A DNA stretch of 64,000 nt from Pseudogemmobacter bohemicus (GTDB taxonomy: Bacteria; Pseudomonadota; Alphaproteobacteria; Rhodobacterales; Rhodobacteraceae): NCBI RefSeq assembly GCF_003290025.1, contig NZ_QNHG01000008.1, forward strand, positions 95,847 through 159,846. The letters are read 5' to 3'. The position numbers and the translations under genes are program-made. Under the pieces are notes generated by a model. That model had not been told where the DNA came from. It worked only from the letters and a program-made list of their open reading frames with translations, and did not search any database. This document shows, one piece after another, positions 8,351 to 16,781 of the stretch. The first letter of the stretch is position 1. Each line of letters starts with the position of its first letter.

Positions 8351-8704
8351 TCATATTCCCGCCAGAAGTGTGCCAAGTGCCAGCAGCGCGGGCAACGTCT
8401 GGATGAACAAGATCTTGCTAGTCGCGGTCGCCGCACCGAAAACCCCTGCAACTGCTACACAGATCAGAAAGAACAGTTTGAAAGCCATTCCGGCCGGCCC
8501 CATCACAAGGCCCGTGATAAGCCCCGCTGCCAGAAACCCGTTGTAAAGGCCCTGATTGGCGGCCATCACTTTGGTCTTTGCCGCGAGATCTTCGGTCAGA
8601 TTGAACGCGCGCCGGGCCCTCGGTGTGGTCCAGAGAAACATCTCGATGACCAGAATATAGATGTGAAGCGCGGCGATCAGAGCAATCAGGATATTGGCGA
8701 TCAT
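8351..8704 (-). CDS. DUF1304 membrane protein
   Basis: 117 residues with four predicted transmembrane helices (residues about 3-23, 50-70, 74-94, 98-116) and the DUF1304 signature HIYILVIEMFLW plus ANQGLYNGFLAAGL. The family is integral-membrane and of unknown function. It ends 20 bp from the convergent hydrolase stop and is divergent from the SLC13 transporter. Confidence 0.85.
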   Translation of the reverse strand: MIANILIALIAALHIYILVIEMFLWTTPRARRAFNLTEDLAAKTKVMAANQGLYNGFLAAGLITGLVMGPAGMAFKLFFLICVAVAGVFGAATATSKILFIQTLPALLALGTLLAGI

Positions 8705-9060
8705 GAGCGAATCTCCTTCAGTTTCGGTGTCTCAGACGCATTCTGGGAGGTTTTCCGGACGTATACGATGCAGAGCAATGCTCCTCTGGTACAGATATTA
8801 GGGGCCGCGCGAAAAAAGAGATCCCGTAGATGACCACCTCGACCCAAAGCCGCCGTTCGACCCCGAAAGCTTCTGCGTGACGGCTCCTCGGAAACTTAAG
8901 ATAGATTGGCCCTGCAACAAAGTTGCGGCCGCGATGGTTGCGCTGCGGACGTGCAGTGAAGTCTTGCAAAACTGAGTTGCCATCGCCCTAATGTCGAATG
9001 GAACTTCTGTTATTGGTAGGCGTTTTAGAACATAGTTCCCCACATCCGGGTATCCTCGAC
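8705..9060. other. intergenic region, no gene seen
   Basis: This 356-bp gap lies between divergent genes (DUF1304 and the SLC13 transporter). Short open frames here have no recognisable homology. It presumably carries both promoters. No clear operator or RNA structure was identified. Confidence 0.5.
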
Positions 9061-10839
9061 ATGACCATGCCTCAGATCGCGGCATTCGCCATCATCATCG
9101 GTATGATGGCGCTCTTCATCTATGGGCGGTTGCGCTATGATGTGGTTGCAATGGTCGCGCTGGCAGCATCGGTGGCGGCAGGGACGGTGGCACCGGAGAA
9201 CGCATTCAGCGGCTTCAGCGACGATATCGTCATCATTGTGGCCAGCGCGCTTGTCGTCAGCGCGGCCGTATCGCGCTCCGAGCTTATCGAAATGGCGCTG
9301 CGCTGGCTGGTGCGGAAGCTGTCGCGCTTCCAGATTCAGCTTGTGGTGCTGATCGGCTCGGTGACGGTCCTGTCTGCGCTGATCAAGAACATTGGTGCAT
9401 TGGCGATGATGATGCCTGCGGCGCTGAAGATGGCGAAGAAATCCGGCAATTCGCCCTCGCTCTATCTGATGCCGATGGCCTTCGGTTCGCTCTTGGGCGG
9501 TCTGATCACTCTGGTCGGAACGTCGCCCAACATCATTGTCAGCCAGCTTCGCGAACAGATGACCGGCACGCCGTTCCGCATGTTCGACTATGCGCCGGTC
9601 GGCCTTGGGCTTTCGCTTGTCGGGCTCATCTTCCTGGTCTTCGCATCCCGTTTTCTGCTGCCGTCAGACCGGCGCGCGACCGCATCGCTGGGTGAGGCGG
9701 TCAATATCAGCGATTACAACACCGAGGCCCGGGTCGATGCGGCCTCCGCCCTGTGCGGGAAAACCATTGGCGAGTTCCTCAGCCTTGCAGATGGGGAGGT
9801 CACCGTTACTGGGGTAATCAGGGACAAAAAGCGGCGGGCAGTGACGCTTTCGGATTCAAAGATCGAGACCGGGGATATCCTGCAACTCCGCGGCCAGCCG
9901 GATAGCCTGGAGCGCGCGGTCACAAAGGCGGGTTTTGTCTTGGCGCGTCAGGATGAGCCAGCACGCGGCGATGCCCCAGCTGGCAAGATCGGCGTGATCG
10001 AGGCGGTCATGAAGGTGGATTCGGCGCTGATCGGCCAGACCGTCAAACGGGTGCATCTCTTCGATGAGCATGGCGTCAATCTGATCGCGATCTCACGCTC
10101 TGGCCAAAGGATGACGGCTCGGCTCTCAGAGACGGTTCTGGCGCCGGGTGATGTGATGCTGTTGCAGGGCCCTCTGGAAAGTCTGGGCGAGCGGATGCAG
10201 GCGCTCGGCCTCTTGCCGCTCGCGGAGCGCGAGATGCGGCTTGGCTCAGTCCGGCGGGATATCTTGCCGGTGCTCATCCTTGCGGTAGCGATGGGGGCGA
10301 CTGCGTTTGGGCTGGTGCCGGTGGCCATCGCCTTCTTCGGTGCGGCACTGGCGATGATCCTGACCGGGGCGATCAGCCCGGAGGCGGCCTATCAGGCGAT
10401 TGAGTGGCCGCTCCTTGTGATGCTCGGCGCGCTGATCCCGGTCAGCGAGGCCATGCAGACCACCGGTAGCACGGAACTGATAGGGGATATGCTCTCCTCG
10501 ATGGCGACGGGGCTTCCGGCATGGGGCGCGGTGGGATTGATCATGATGGTCGCAATGGCCGTGACGCCGTTTCTCAACAATGCTGCGACCGTCCTGGTCA
10601 TGGCACCGATTGCGGCGATTTTTGCGGAACGCCTGGGCCATGCCCCCGATGCCTACCTGATGGCGGTGGCGGTCGGGGCTGGGTGTGACTTCCTGACCCC
10701 CATCGGCCATCAGTGCAACACGCTGGTGCTGGGCCCAGGCGGGTATCGGTTTAGCGACTACGCGCGGCTTGGCGCGCCGCTGTCTCTGCTGGTCGTAGCG
10801 GTCGGGGTGCCGCTAATACTGCTCACCTGGCCGGTCTGA
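9061..10839 (+). CDS. SLC13/DASS-family permease with two TrkA-C domains
   Basis: About 592 residues from ATG 9061. N-terminal helices (residues about 5-180) carry the DASS signature FGSLLGGLITLVGTSPNII. Two TrkA_C/RCK_C regulatory domains follow (residues about 215-290 and 300-385), then a second helical half with the matching TPFLNNAATVLVMAP and CDFLTPIGHQCNTLVLGPGGY. The family moves anions such as sulfate or dicarboxylates, coupled to Na+ or H+. The TrkA_C subtype is often annotated as a sulfur or C4-dicarboxylate transporter. The ribosome site is weak, so an upstream start at 8998 cannot be excluded. Confidence 0.85.
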   Translation: MTMPQIAAFAIIIGMMALFIYGRLRYDVVAMVALAASVAAGTVAPENAFSGFSDDIVIIVASALVVSAAVSRSELIEMALRWLVRKLSRFQIQLVVLIGSVTVLSALIKNIGALAMMMPAALKMAKKSGNSPSLYLMPMAFGSLLGGLITLVGTSPNIIVSQLREQMTGTPFRMFDYAPVGLGLSLVGLIFLVFASRFLLPSDRRATASLGEAVNISDYNTEARVDAASALCGKTIGEFLSLADGEVTVTGVIRDKKRRAVTLSDSKIETGDILQLRGQPDSLERAVTKAGFVLARQDEPARGDAPAGKIGVIEAVMKVDSALIGQTVKRVHLFDEHGVNLIAISRSGQRMTARLSETVLAPGDVMLLQGPLESLGERMQALGLLPLAEREMRLGSVRRDILPVLILAVAMGATAFGLVPVAIAFFGAALAMILTGAISPEAAYQAIEWPLLVMLGALIPVSEAMQTTGSTELIGDMLSSMATGLPAWGAVGLIMMVAMAVTPFLNNAATVLVMAPIAAIFAERLGHAPDAYLMAVAVGAGCDFLTPIGHQCNTLVLGPGGYRFSDYARLGAPLSLLVVAVGVPLILLTWPV

Positions 10840-11067
10840 CCAAGATAGCCACGCTTACAGTCTGAAGCGCTCGTGTTGAGGATCCCCGATCTCGGCTTCT
10901 GCTGCGACGCCCCAATTCGACGCAACCCATATGGCGGGATTTCCGCAAACAGCTCGGCGCTCGGGTGGGCCAACATCGGCCCTTGGACGAAGCCGCTCCG
11001 CGGCATTGGCGCCCTTGGTGAGGGTTCAGCGATGATATGAGCCGCGTGCATTTGTATGCGGGCATTT

Positions 11068-11105
11068 CTGTCTGACGATTGGGGACTTTCCCCTTCATCA
11101 GACAG
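11068..11105 (+). promoter_or_regulatory. stem-loop overlapping RBS of recombinase gene
   Basis: A perfect 8-bp inverted repeat, CTGTCTGA (11068-11075) and TCAGACAG (11098-11105), is separated by 22 nt. The second arm runs directly into the AGGAGG Shine-Dalgarno of the recombinase at 11115. It could be a translational control hairpin, or part of the origin end of the IS91-like element. The preceding 10840-11060 shows no gene. Confidence 0.5.
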
Positions 11106-11114
11106 GAGGTTTCC

Positions 11115-12002
11115 ATGACGGAGGAACGAACCACTCCGCTGCGCCAGCGGATGATCGAAGACATGCGCATCCGTGGCATGGGCGAGAAGGCCCAGCAAGC
11201 GCACATCCGTGCCATCAAGGATTTCGCGGCCTTTCTTGGGCATTCGCCTGATACGGCCACGCGCGAGGAACTGCGGGCCTATCAGTTGCACATGACCGAC
11301 ACCGGCGTCACGCCGTCGACGTTCAATGTGCGGATCGTGGCACTCAGGTTCTTCTTCGGCATGACCTGCGGGCGCGAGGATATGAAGCGGTTCATGCAGT
11401 TCAGGACCGAGCCGCGCAAACTGCCGGTAGTGTTCAGCGTCGAGGAAGTCTCCGACATCCTGATGGCGGCGCCTGGACCGGGGCTGAAGTATCGCGCCGC
11501 GCTGAGCATTTCCTACGGCGCGGGACTGCGCGCAGCCGAGGTCTGCAACCTGAAGATCGGCGATATCGACAGTGACCGGATGCTGATCCATGTCGAGCAG
11601 GGAAAGGGGAGGAAGGATCGCAAGATGATGTTATCGCCGGGCCTTCTGAACCTGCTGCGCGACTGGTGGCGTGAGGCACGGCCAGAGGGCTGGTTGTTTC
11701 CAGGCAAGCCGAAGATCAACCCGATCTCGCCGCGCCAGCTGAACCGGGCCTTCACGTCCGCCAGGCACATGGCCGGGATCAGCAAACCGGCGACATTGCA
11801 CACGCTGCGCCACAGCTTTGCTACGCATCTCCTGGAGGCGAACACCGATGTCCGGGTGATCCAGGTTTTGCTCGGCCATGCCAAACTGACAACCACAGCG
11901 CAATATACCCATGTCGCCACCAAGACGATCCGCGATGTTGTCAGCCCCTATGAGATGCTGGCGAAGCTGCAGGATCAGACCGTTAAGCGAAGCCTAGAGT
12001 GA
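11115..12002 (+). CDS. tyrosine recombinase associated with IS91-type element
   Basis: 295 residues with AGGAGG upstream. It has an N-terminal SAM-like core-binding domain (residues about 10-90) and a catalytic domain with R in SYGAGLRAAEV, the H-x-x-R box HTLRHSFATHLL, the second-H region LLGHAKLTTT and the nucleophilic tyrosine in AQYTHV. It sits 12 bp upstream of an IS91-family transposase in the same direction, a two-gene arrangement found in many alphaproteobacterial IS91-like elements. It probably helps resolve or integrate the element. Confidence 0.85.
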   Translation: MTEERTTPLRQRMIEDMRIRGMGEKAQQAHIRAIKDFAAFLGHSPDTATREELRAYQLHMTDTGVTPSTFNVRIVALRFFFGMTCGREDMKRFMQFRTEPRKLPVVFSVEEVSDILMAAPGPGLKYRAALSISYGAGLRAAEVCNLKIGDIDSDRMLIHVEQGKGRKDRKMMLSPGLLNLLRDWWREARPEGWLFPGKPKINPISPRQLNRAFTSARHMAGISKPATLHTLRHSFATHLLEANTDVRVIQVLLGHAKLTTTAQYTHVATKTIRDVVSPYEMLAKLQDQTVKRSLE

Positions 12003-12014
12003 CCGGCGCCGGGT

Positions 12015-13214
12015 GTGACCCGGCTGGGGCTGGAGATCGCTGACATCTTCCGCGCCCATGGTCCTGCGTGGCGACAGGCCAATGCGGGGCACGTCAGCCT
12101 GCCCCAGCTCAGGGTGATGTCGGCCATCGAGGCCTGCCGGACCGAGGCACTCGGCGGGCATGTGGCGGGCTGTGCCAAATGCGGCTACCACCATATCGCT
12201 TACAACTCCTGCAAGAACCGGCATTGCCCGAAGTGTCAGGGATCCGCAGCACGCGACTGGATGGCGGCGCGCGCCGAAGACCTGCTGCCCGTGGAGTATT
12301 TCCACGTCGTCTTCACCCTGCCGGCCGAGATCGCGCAGATTGCATTCTGGAACAAGAAGGCGGTGTATGACCTGCTGTTCCGCGCCTCGGCCGAAACGGT
12401 CATGACCATCGCGGCCGACCCAAAGCGGCTGGGTGCCCGTGTCGGCATGACCAGTGTGCTGCACACCTGGGGATCAGCACTGACACATCATCCCCACATC
12501 CACATGATCGTCCCGGGCGGCGGCCTGTCACCCGAAGGCGCTCGCTGGGTGCCTTGCCGCCCGGGCTTCTTCCTGCATGTGCGGGTTCTGTCACGGCTGT
12601 TCCGGCGCCTGTTCATCGAGGGGCTGTGCGCACTGCATCGCGCAGGCGCGCTCAGCTTCTTCGGCGACATGGTCAGGCTGGGGGACGGCGCGGCCTTCGC
12701 CGCCTGGCTGACCCCATTCCGCAGATCTGAATGGGTGGTCTATGCCAAGCCGCCCTTCGGAGGACCCGAGGCCGTGCTGGCCTATCTGAGTAGATACACG
12801 CACCGGGTGGCGATCTCGAACAGCCGCCTGGTCAGTGTCGATGCCCATACCGTCACCTTCCGCTGGAAGGACTATCGCATCAAGCAGGGCGACCGGCGAT
12901 CGGTCATGCGCCTGGCCACCGGCGAGTTCATCCGTCGCTTCCTGATCCACGTCCTGCCTGATGGCTTCCACCGCATCCGGCACTACGGCCTGCTGGCCAG
13001 TTCGGCCCGCAAGATAAACATCGCGAAGATTCGCGCCTTGCTCGGCGTCCGGCAGCCTGAACAGGTCACCGTGCCGGAACCCCGGACCGATATCGTCCCA
13101 TTCACCCTGCGCGAACCATGTCCCTGCTGCGGCGGCCCCATGCGCATCGTCGAGATATTCCGCCGAGGGCAGACACCGATGTCGCGGGCCCCACCGAGGG
13201 AGCGGGCCGCATGA
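12015..13214 (+). CDS. IS91-family HUH transposase
   Basis: 399 residues from GTG 12015. The N-terminal zinc finger is C-x2-C...C-x4-C-x2-C (CAKCGYHH, CKNRHCPKC; residues about 53-75). The HUH motif HPHIHMIVPGGG and a tyrosine-bearing helix YLSRYTHRVAISN define a Y2-type rolling-circle transposase of the IS91 group. A second CPCCGG zinc motif lies near the C-terminus. It appears intact. The upstream tyrosine recombinase is likely part of the same element. Confidence 0.9.
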   Translation: MTRLGLEIADIFRAHGPAWRQANAGHVSLPQLRVMSAIEACRTEALGGHVAGCAKCGYHHIAYNSCKNRHCPKCQGSAARDWMAARAEDLLPVEYFHVVFTLPAEIAQIAFWNKKAVYDLLFRASAETVMTIAADPKRLGARVGMTSVLHTWGSALTHHPHIHMIVPGGGLSPEGARWVPCRPGFFLHVRVLSRLFRRLFIEGLCALHRAGALSFFGDMVRLGDGAAFAAWLTPFRRSEWVVYAKPPFGGPEAVLAYLSRYTHRVAISNSRLVSVDAHTVTFRWKDYRIKQGDRRSVMRLATGEFIRRFLIHVLPDGFHRIRHYGLLASSARKINIAKIRALLGVRQPEQVTVPEPRTDIVPFTLREPCPCCGGPMRIVEIFRRGQTPMSRAPPRERAA

Positions 13215-13960
13215 CATATAGCCTGTCATCCGTAGAAAATAGCGGCTGTGCCTCGCAGACCCGGCCAAGTCCGCATGCGCCTATCGCCCCCTGGCGCGCC
13301 ACACGGCAGCAACCACGGCGCAACCAGCAGCTTTCTCGGAAGCATCGACCAAGTTTGCGCCCTTCTCAGGCGCTATGCGCACCTTCAGCCGCCCTCCCTG
13401 ACCCAGCCGCTGCCACGCCCGTCCGCGCACTTTCCCCATAGGGTGATCCTAGACCCCCGCGGCTTCCTCCTTGGGAGGTTTTCCAACGCGGGTCGTGGTC
13501 GCATATCGATGCAACCGTTACGCCGCGACCCGCATCAGAAAACCTTCACCTTAGCTGCCGGTCGACCTCGATCGATGCTGCTTCGCCGCGTTCTCCAAAG
13601 CCGCCGTTCGGCCTCCGCGGCGACACCGAGCAAGTGGCCATTCAAACAGCGCGCAGCAGGGTGCCGCGTATTTGTCCTGAGCGGAAGTGAAGCCGGATGT
13701 GTGCGTTGCGGCACCGCACCTGAGACGAACCCGAGAGGCGGACGTCGGTGCGCGGCGCAGCGAACGCTGTGGTCATGGGCTTGTGAGGGTCGGCGTGCAG
13801 CCTCGTGGCATACGTCGTTGAGCATGCGGAAATCAGCAATGGCTACCTTCCGTGAACGCCACTGCTATAGACCCAAAATCGCTTGGCAACGGGTTTACGA
13901 TTGATGTATTTTATGAGACCGCACCCGCGTGGCGCGCTCTTATATAGATGGAAATCGCTA
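13215..13960. other. IS91 3' flank, no gene supported
   Basis: This 746-bp stretch has open frames on both strands with compositions and sequences unlike real proteins. It contains an inverted repeat GCGGGTCG (13488-13495) / CGACCCGC (13526-13533) and a CCTCC-TT-GGGAGG hairpin near 13467. These could belong to the terminus end of the IS91-like element. No element boundary could be fixed. Confidence 0.4.
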
Positions 13961-14023
13961 GGGTCAGGACCCATTGATTGTGCTTTTGTTCGGTGATTCA
14001 GAAGGTGTCAGGAGACCCTTCTG

Positions 14024-14371
14024 ATGAGCAATCTTTTCTGGCTGACAGACGCGCAGCTGGCGCGGCTTGAGCCCTTCTTCCCCAAGAGCCATGGCCGTCC
14101 GCGGGTGGATGACCGCCGCGTTCTGAGCGGCATAATTTTTATCAATCGCAATGGGTTGCGCTGGTGCGATGCCCCTCGTGAGTATGGCCCGCCCAAGACG
14201 CTCTATAATCGCTGGAAGCGCTGGAGCCGGATGGGGGTGTTCACCCGAATGATGCACGGACTGGCGTCGGAGGCTGCCGACGAGAAGACCATCATGATCG
14301 ATGCGACATACCTGAAAGCTCATCGCACGGCCTCCAGCCTGCGGGTGAAAAAGGGGGGCGTGGTCGCCTGA
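14024..14371 (+). CDS. IS427-group transposase, first frame
   Basis: 115 residues: an N-terminal DUF4096-like DNA-binding part (WLTDAQLARLEPFFP, GRPRVDDRRVLSGI, NGLRWCDAPREYGP) followed by the first catalytic D in IMIDATYLKAHRTA. The frame stops soon after a slippery A5G6 run (14348-14358). A -1 shift there joins it to the second frame and gives the full DDE transposase. Confidence 0.85.
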   Translation: MSNLFWLTDAQLARLEPFFPKSHGRPRVDDRRVLSGIIFINRNGLRWCDAPREYGPPKTLYNRWKRWSRMGVFTRMMHGLASEAADEKTIMIDATYLKAHRTASSLRVKKGGVVA

Positions 14372-14391
14372 TCGGGCGCACAAAGGGTGGT

Positions 14392-14781
14392 ATGAATACC
14401 AAGCTTCACGCCGTTGCTGATGCCCAAGGTCGCCCGATCAGCCTGTTTGTCACAGCCGGTCCGGTCAGCGACTACAGCGGAGCCGCTGCTCTGCTGCGCA
14501 GCTTTCCAAAGGCAGAGTGGATGCTGGCGGATCGGGGATACGACGCCGATTGGTTCAGGGATGCGTTGAAAGACAAGGGCATAAGCGCCTGCATCCCGGG
14601 GCGGAAAACCCGCAAGAAGAAAGTTCGATACGACAAGCGCCGCTACAAACGCCGCAACCGCATCGAGATCATGTTCGGCAGGCTCAAGGATTGGCGACGA
14701 GTTGCAACCCGATACGACAGGTGCCCCATTGTCTTCCTCTCGGCCATAGCTCTCGCTGCAACCGTCCTCTTCTGGCTCTAA
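14392..14781 (+). CDS. IS427-group transposase, second frame
   Basis: This is the C-terminal catalytic half. The -1 frame is open from the A5G6 run and contains GRTKGGMNTKLHAV; the internal ATG at 14392 is probably not used alone. The second D is in MLADRGYDADW and the E in NRIEIMFGRLKDWRR with ATRYDR following, completing the DDE set. The product is expected only as a frameshift fusion with the preceding frame. Confidence 0.85.
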   Translation: MNTKLHAVADAQGRPISLFVTAGPVSDYSGAAALLRSFPKAEWMLADRGYDADWFRDALKDKGISACIPGRKTRKKKVRYDKRRYKRRNRIEIMFGRLKDWRRVATRYDRCPIVFLSAIALAATVLFWL

Positions 14782-15010
14782 AGTTAATGAGTCTAGAGCC
14801 TAGGTGTCTCGACGAAGATGCCTAGCTCGCCCTGCTTTAGGATGAAGGCCGTCTGCGCCTCTCCCAGCCCAGAAAGGATAGCAGGGAAGCCCAGCTTCAA
14901 ATGGTCCAGCTTTCAGGGGCCGAGCAGCTAAGAATGACTCTAATTTTAGTCTACATGCGGTTATTCTGTGAGGTGAAGCATCAATATGAGCCAAGTCAGA
15001 AAGGTATGCC

Positions 15011-15643
15011 TTGTCCGAGCATGAGTATTCAGTCGTCGGCCATAGCCGATCCAAGATTGGCATGTACATTGCATTCTTCGCAGGAACGATTGCTGGTGCC
15101 TTGGCTACTGGCGCGGGGTTTATCATGACTATCGCGCAGGATGCAGGTTACCTGAGTCTTCCGGAGATAGTCTTCTGGCCCGTCACAGGAGCCGCAGTAT
15201 TCGCGACGATGTTCTTTGTTTTCGATAGGTTTGGTTGGCGCTGGAAGGGAGTTCGCGCCGCTGTTGGCATTCCTGATGTTTCAGGAACCTGGTTGCTTGA
15301 AGGCCTTTCCTATGACCAGGATCATCAGCCGAAATGGCAATGGTCAGGTCAGGTCGAGATCACCCAGAAATACGAGAAGATTTTCGTGTGCCTCCGCACA
15401 GTACAGAGCGGATCACAAAGCATCTCGGCGGCTCTGGTCCCTGAGGGCCGCCGGTACAGGCTCATCTATAGTTACAGAAACCAGCCGAAACCGGGAGAGC
15501 CGGAGCTTCAGGCCCATATAGGCCACTGCGAACTCCTGTTCGAACCTGACCTTCAGACAGCGGAGGGCAGCTATTTCAACGGCGGCGGCCGCTTCACGCA
15601 TGGAACCATGAATTTGAAGAGGAGCGTGCCTAATGCCGCGTAA
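15011..15643 (+). CDS. cap15: Cap15-like CBASS membrane effector
   Basis: 210 residues from TTG 15011, with AGAAAGG about 10 nt upstream; an in-frame ATG at 15062 is the alternative. Two transmembrane helices (residues about 16-40 and 50-72) precede a soluble beta-rich domain (about 89-205: VSGTWLLEG, SGQVEITQKYEKIFVCLRT, LIYSYRNQP, GSYFNGGGRFTHG). This is the S-2TM-beta architecture of Cap15, whose beta-barrel binds a cyclic nucleotide and whose membrane part oligomerises to disrupt the inner membrane. It overlaps the CD-NTase start by 11 nt, supporting the pairing. Assignment is by architecture and context. Confidence 0.75.
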   Translation: MSEHEYSVVGHSRSKIGMYIAFFAGTIAGALATGAGFIMTIAQDAGYLSLPEIVFWPVTGAAVFATMFFVFDRFGWRWKGVRAAVGIPDVSGTWLLEGLSYDQDHQPKWQWSGQVEITQKYEKIFVCLRTVQSGSQSISAALVPEGRRYRLIYSYRNQPKPGEPELQAHIGHCELLFEPDLQTAEGSYFNGGGRFTHGTMNLKRSVPNAA

Positions 15644-16757
15644 TTTTGATGATCGACTTGCGCGTTTGCGTATGCGCCGGATGGACGATCAGAACATTGT
15701 TCTTAACTCCCAAGGTTTTGGTGAGGCTTACGAGAAACGCGCGACAAGCAAGGCGACGAAGTATGCCCTCGGTGCGATGCAGGAGGTTGATCCTCGCTCC
15801 ACCCAGATTTCGCACGAAGAAGCCGAGAAGGTTGAGCGAAACCTGAAAGAAGGCCTTTCCTCAGAAGGGCTGTATCCCGCCTTCCGGCTTCAGGGTTCGG
15901 TTCCCCTGAATGTCCATATCCGTGGCGTCAGTGATGTGGACCTGCTCGTTATCGAAGGTGTCTGCCTTCACCGGCAATACTGTGAAGGAAGCTTGAAATC
16001 ATACCTTCCGTATTCAGGCGTCGGTTCGGTGACCGACGACGTCCTGCTTCTCAGAGCAAAATCAGAAGAGGTCTTGGAACGCCGCTTCTGGGGAGCGACT
16101 GTCGACAGGACGCCGGCTAAATCCATTCAGCTTTCGGATGGTGCCTTTCGACGCAAAGTCGATGTGGTCCCATCGAACTGGTTTGACACGGCAACCTATC
16201 AGCGGACGCTTGAAGAAGCGCAGCGCGGCGTTGAGATCGTCAACAAGTACACGCGCGAGCACATCACCAACTATCCTTTCATCTATATCGCCGAAATCAC
16301 TGCCAAAGCCCGCCAGACCAACGAGGGGGCCCGTATGGGTATCCGATTGGCCAAGAATGTTAAGAACGATGCAGACGTCGAAATTGCGCTCAGCAGCTAC
16401 GACATCGGAAGCCTGATCTACCATTGTCCCAATCACTACATCACGCATCTGGTCGCACGGGACCTGATGATTCTGTCGGGTGTCGAGCGCTGGTTCGATG
16501 AATTGTCTCGTGATCATACTCGCGCGACTTCCCTCATGACGCCGGATGGAACGCGGCGCATCTTGAATGACGTTGCAAAATGGGAGGGTCTTGTGAAGCT
16601 GTCCGGTGAACTGACCAGCTTGGCTCAGGCCGTCGAGAGGGAGCTTGCGAGCCCCTATGACTTTACGCTTCCAGATCGTGATATGCTCCGTAAGAGATTG
16701 AACGATAACTCAATCCCCCTGGCGCCGGAATTTATCGGCGGTGGCATTCGGTTTTGA
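15633..16757 (+). CDS. CBASS CD-NTase (cGAS/DncV-like nucleotidyltransferase)
   Basis: 374 residues from ATG 15633. The nucleotidyltransferase core has the G-S motif in RLQGSVPLN (residues 88-89), the metal-binding D-x-D in VSDVDLLVI (D101, D103) and the third carboxylate in KVDVVPSNW (D177). A C-terminal helical domain follows. It would make a cyclic oligonucleotide on phage infection to activate the Cap15-like effector. The clade cannot be fixed by eye; CdnB or CdnE are plausible because those occur with Cap15. No Cap2/Cap3 or HORMA/TRIP13 genes flank it, so this looks like a short type I arrangement apart from the third gene. Confidence 0.8.
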   Translation: MPRNFDDRLARLRMRRMDDQNIVLNSQGFGEAYEKRATSKATKYALGAMQEVDPRSTQISHEEAEKVERNLKEGLSSEGLYPAFRLQGSVPLNVHIRGVSDVDLLVIEGVCLHRQYCEGSLKSYLPYSGVGSVTDDVLLLRAKSEEVLERRFWGATVDRTPAKSIQLSDGAFRRKVDVVPSNWFDTATYQRTLEEAQRGVEIVNKYTREHITNYPFIYIAEITAKARQTNEGARMGIRLAKNVKNDADVEIALSSYDIGSLIYHCPNHYITHLVARDLMILSGVERWFDELSRDHTRATSLMTPDGTRRILNDVAKWEGLVKLSGELTSLAQAVERELASPYDFTLPDRDMLRKRLNDNSIPLAPEFIGGGIRF

Positions 16758-16781
16758 AAAGCACCATTGAAAGCGGACCCA

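Larger units (their letters stand above)
13961..14800 (+). mobile_element. IS5-family (IS427-group) insertion sequence
   Basis: Ends are set by imperfect 19-bp terminal repeats, GGGTCAGGACCCATTGATT at the left and (reverse complement) GGCTCTAGACTCATTAACT at the right, 13 of 19 matching. They are flanked by TA on both sides (13959-13960 and 14801-14802), consistent with the short TA-containing duplications of the IS427 group. The element is about 840 bp with two overlapping reading frames, as expected. Confidence 0.85.

Noticed and set aside
13248-13904. 218-codon open frame after the IS91 transposase
   Set aside because: Its composition is arginine/serine/proline rich without any motif, and the region looks like IS flank.
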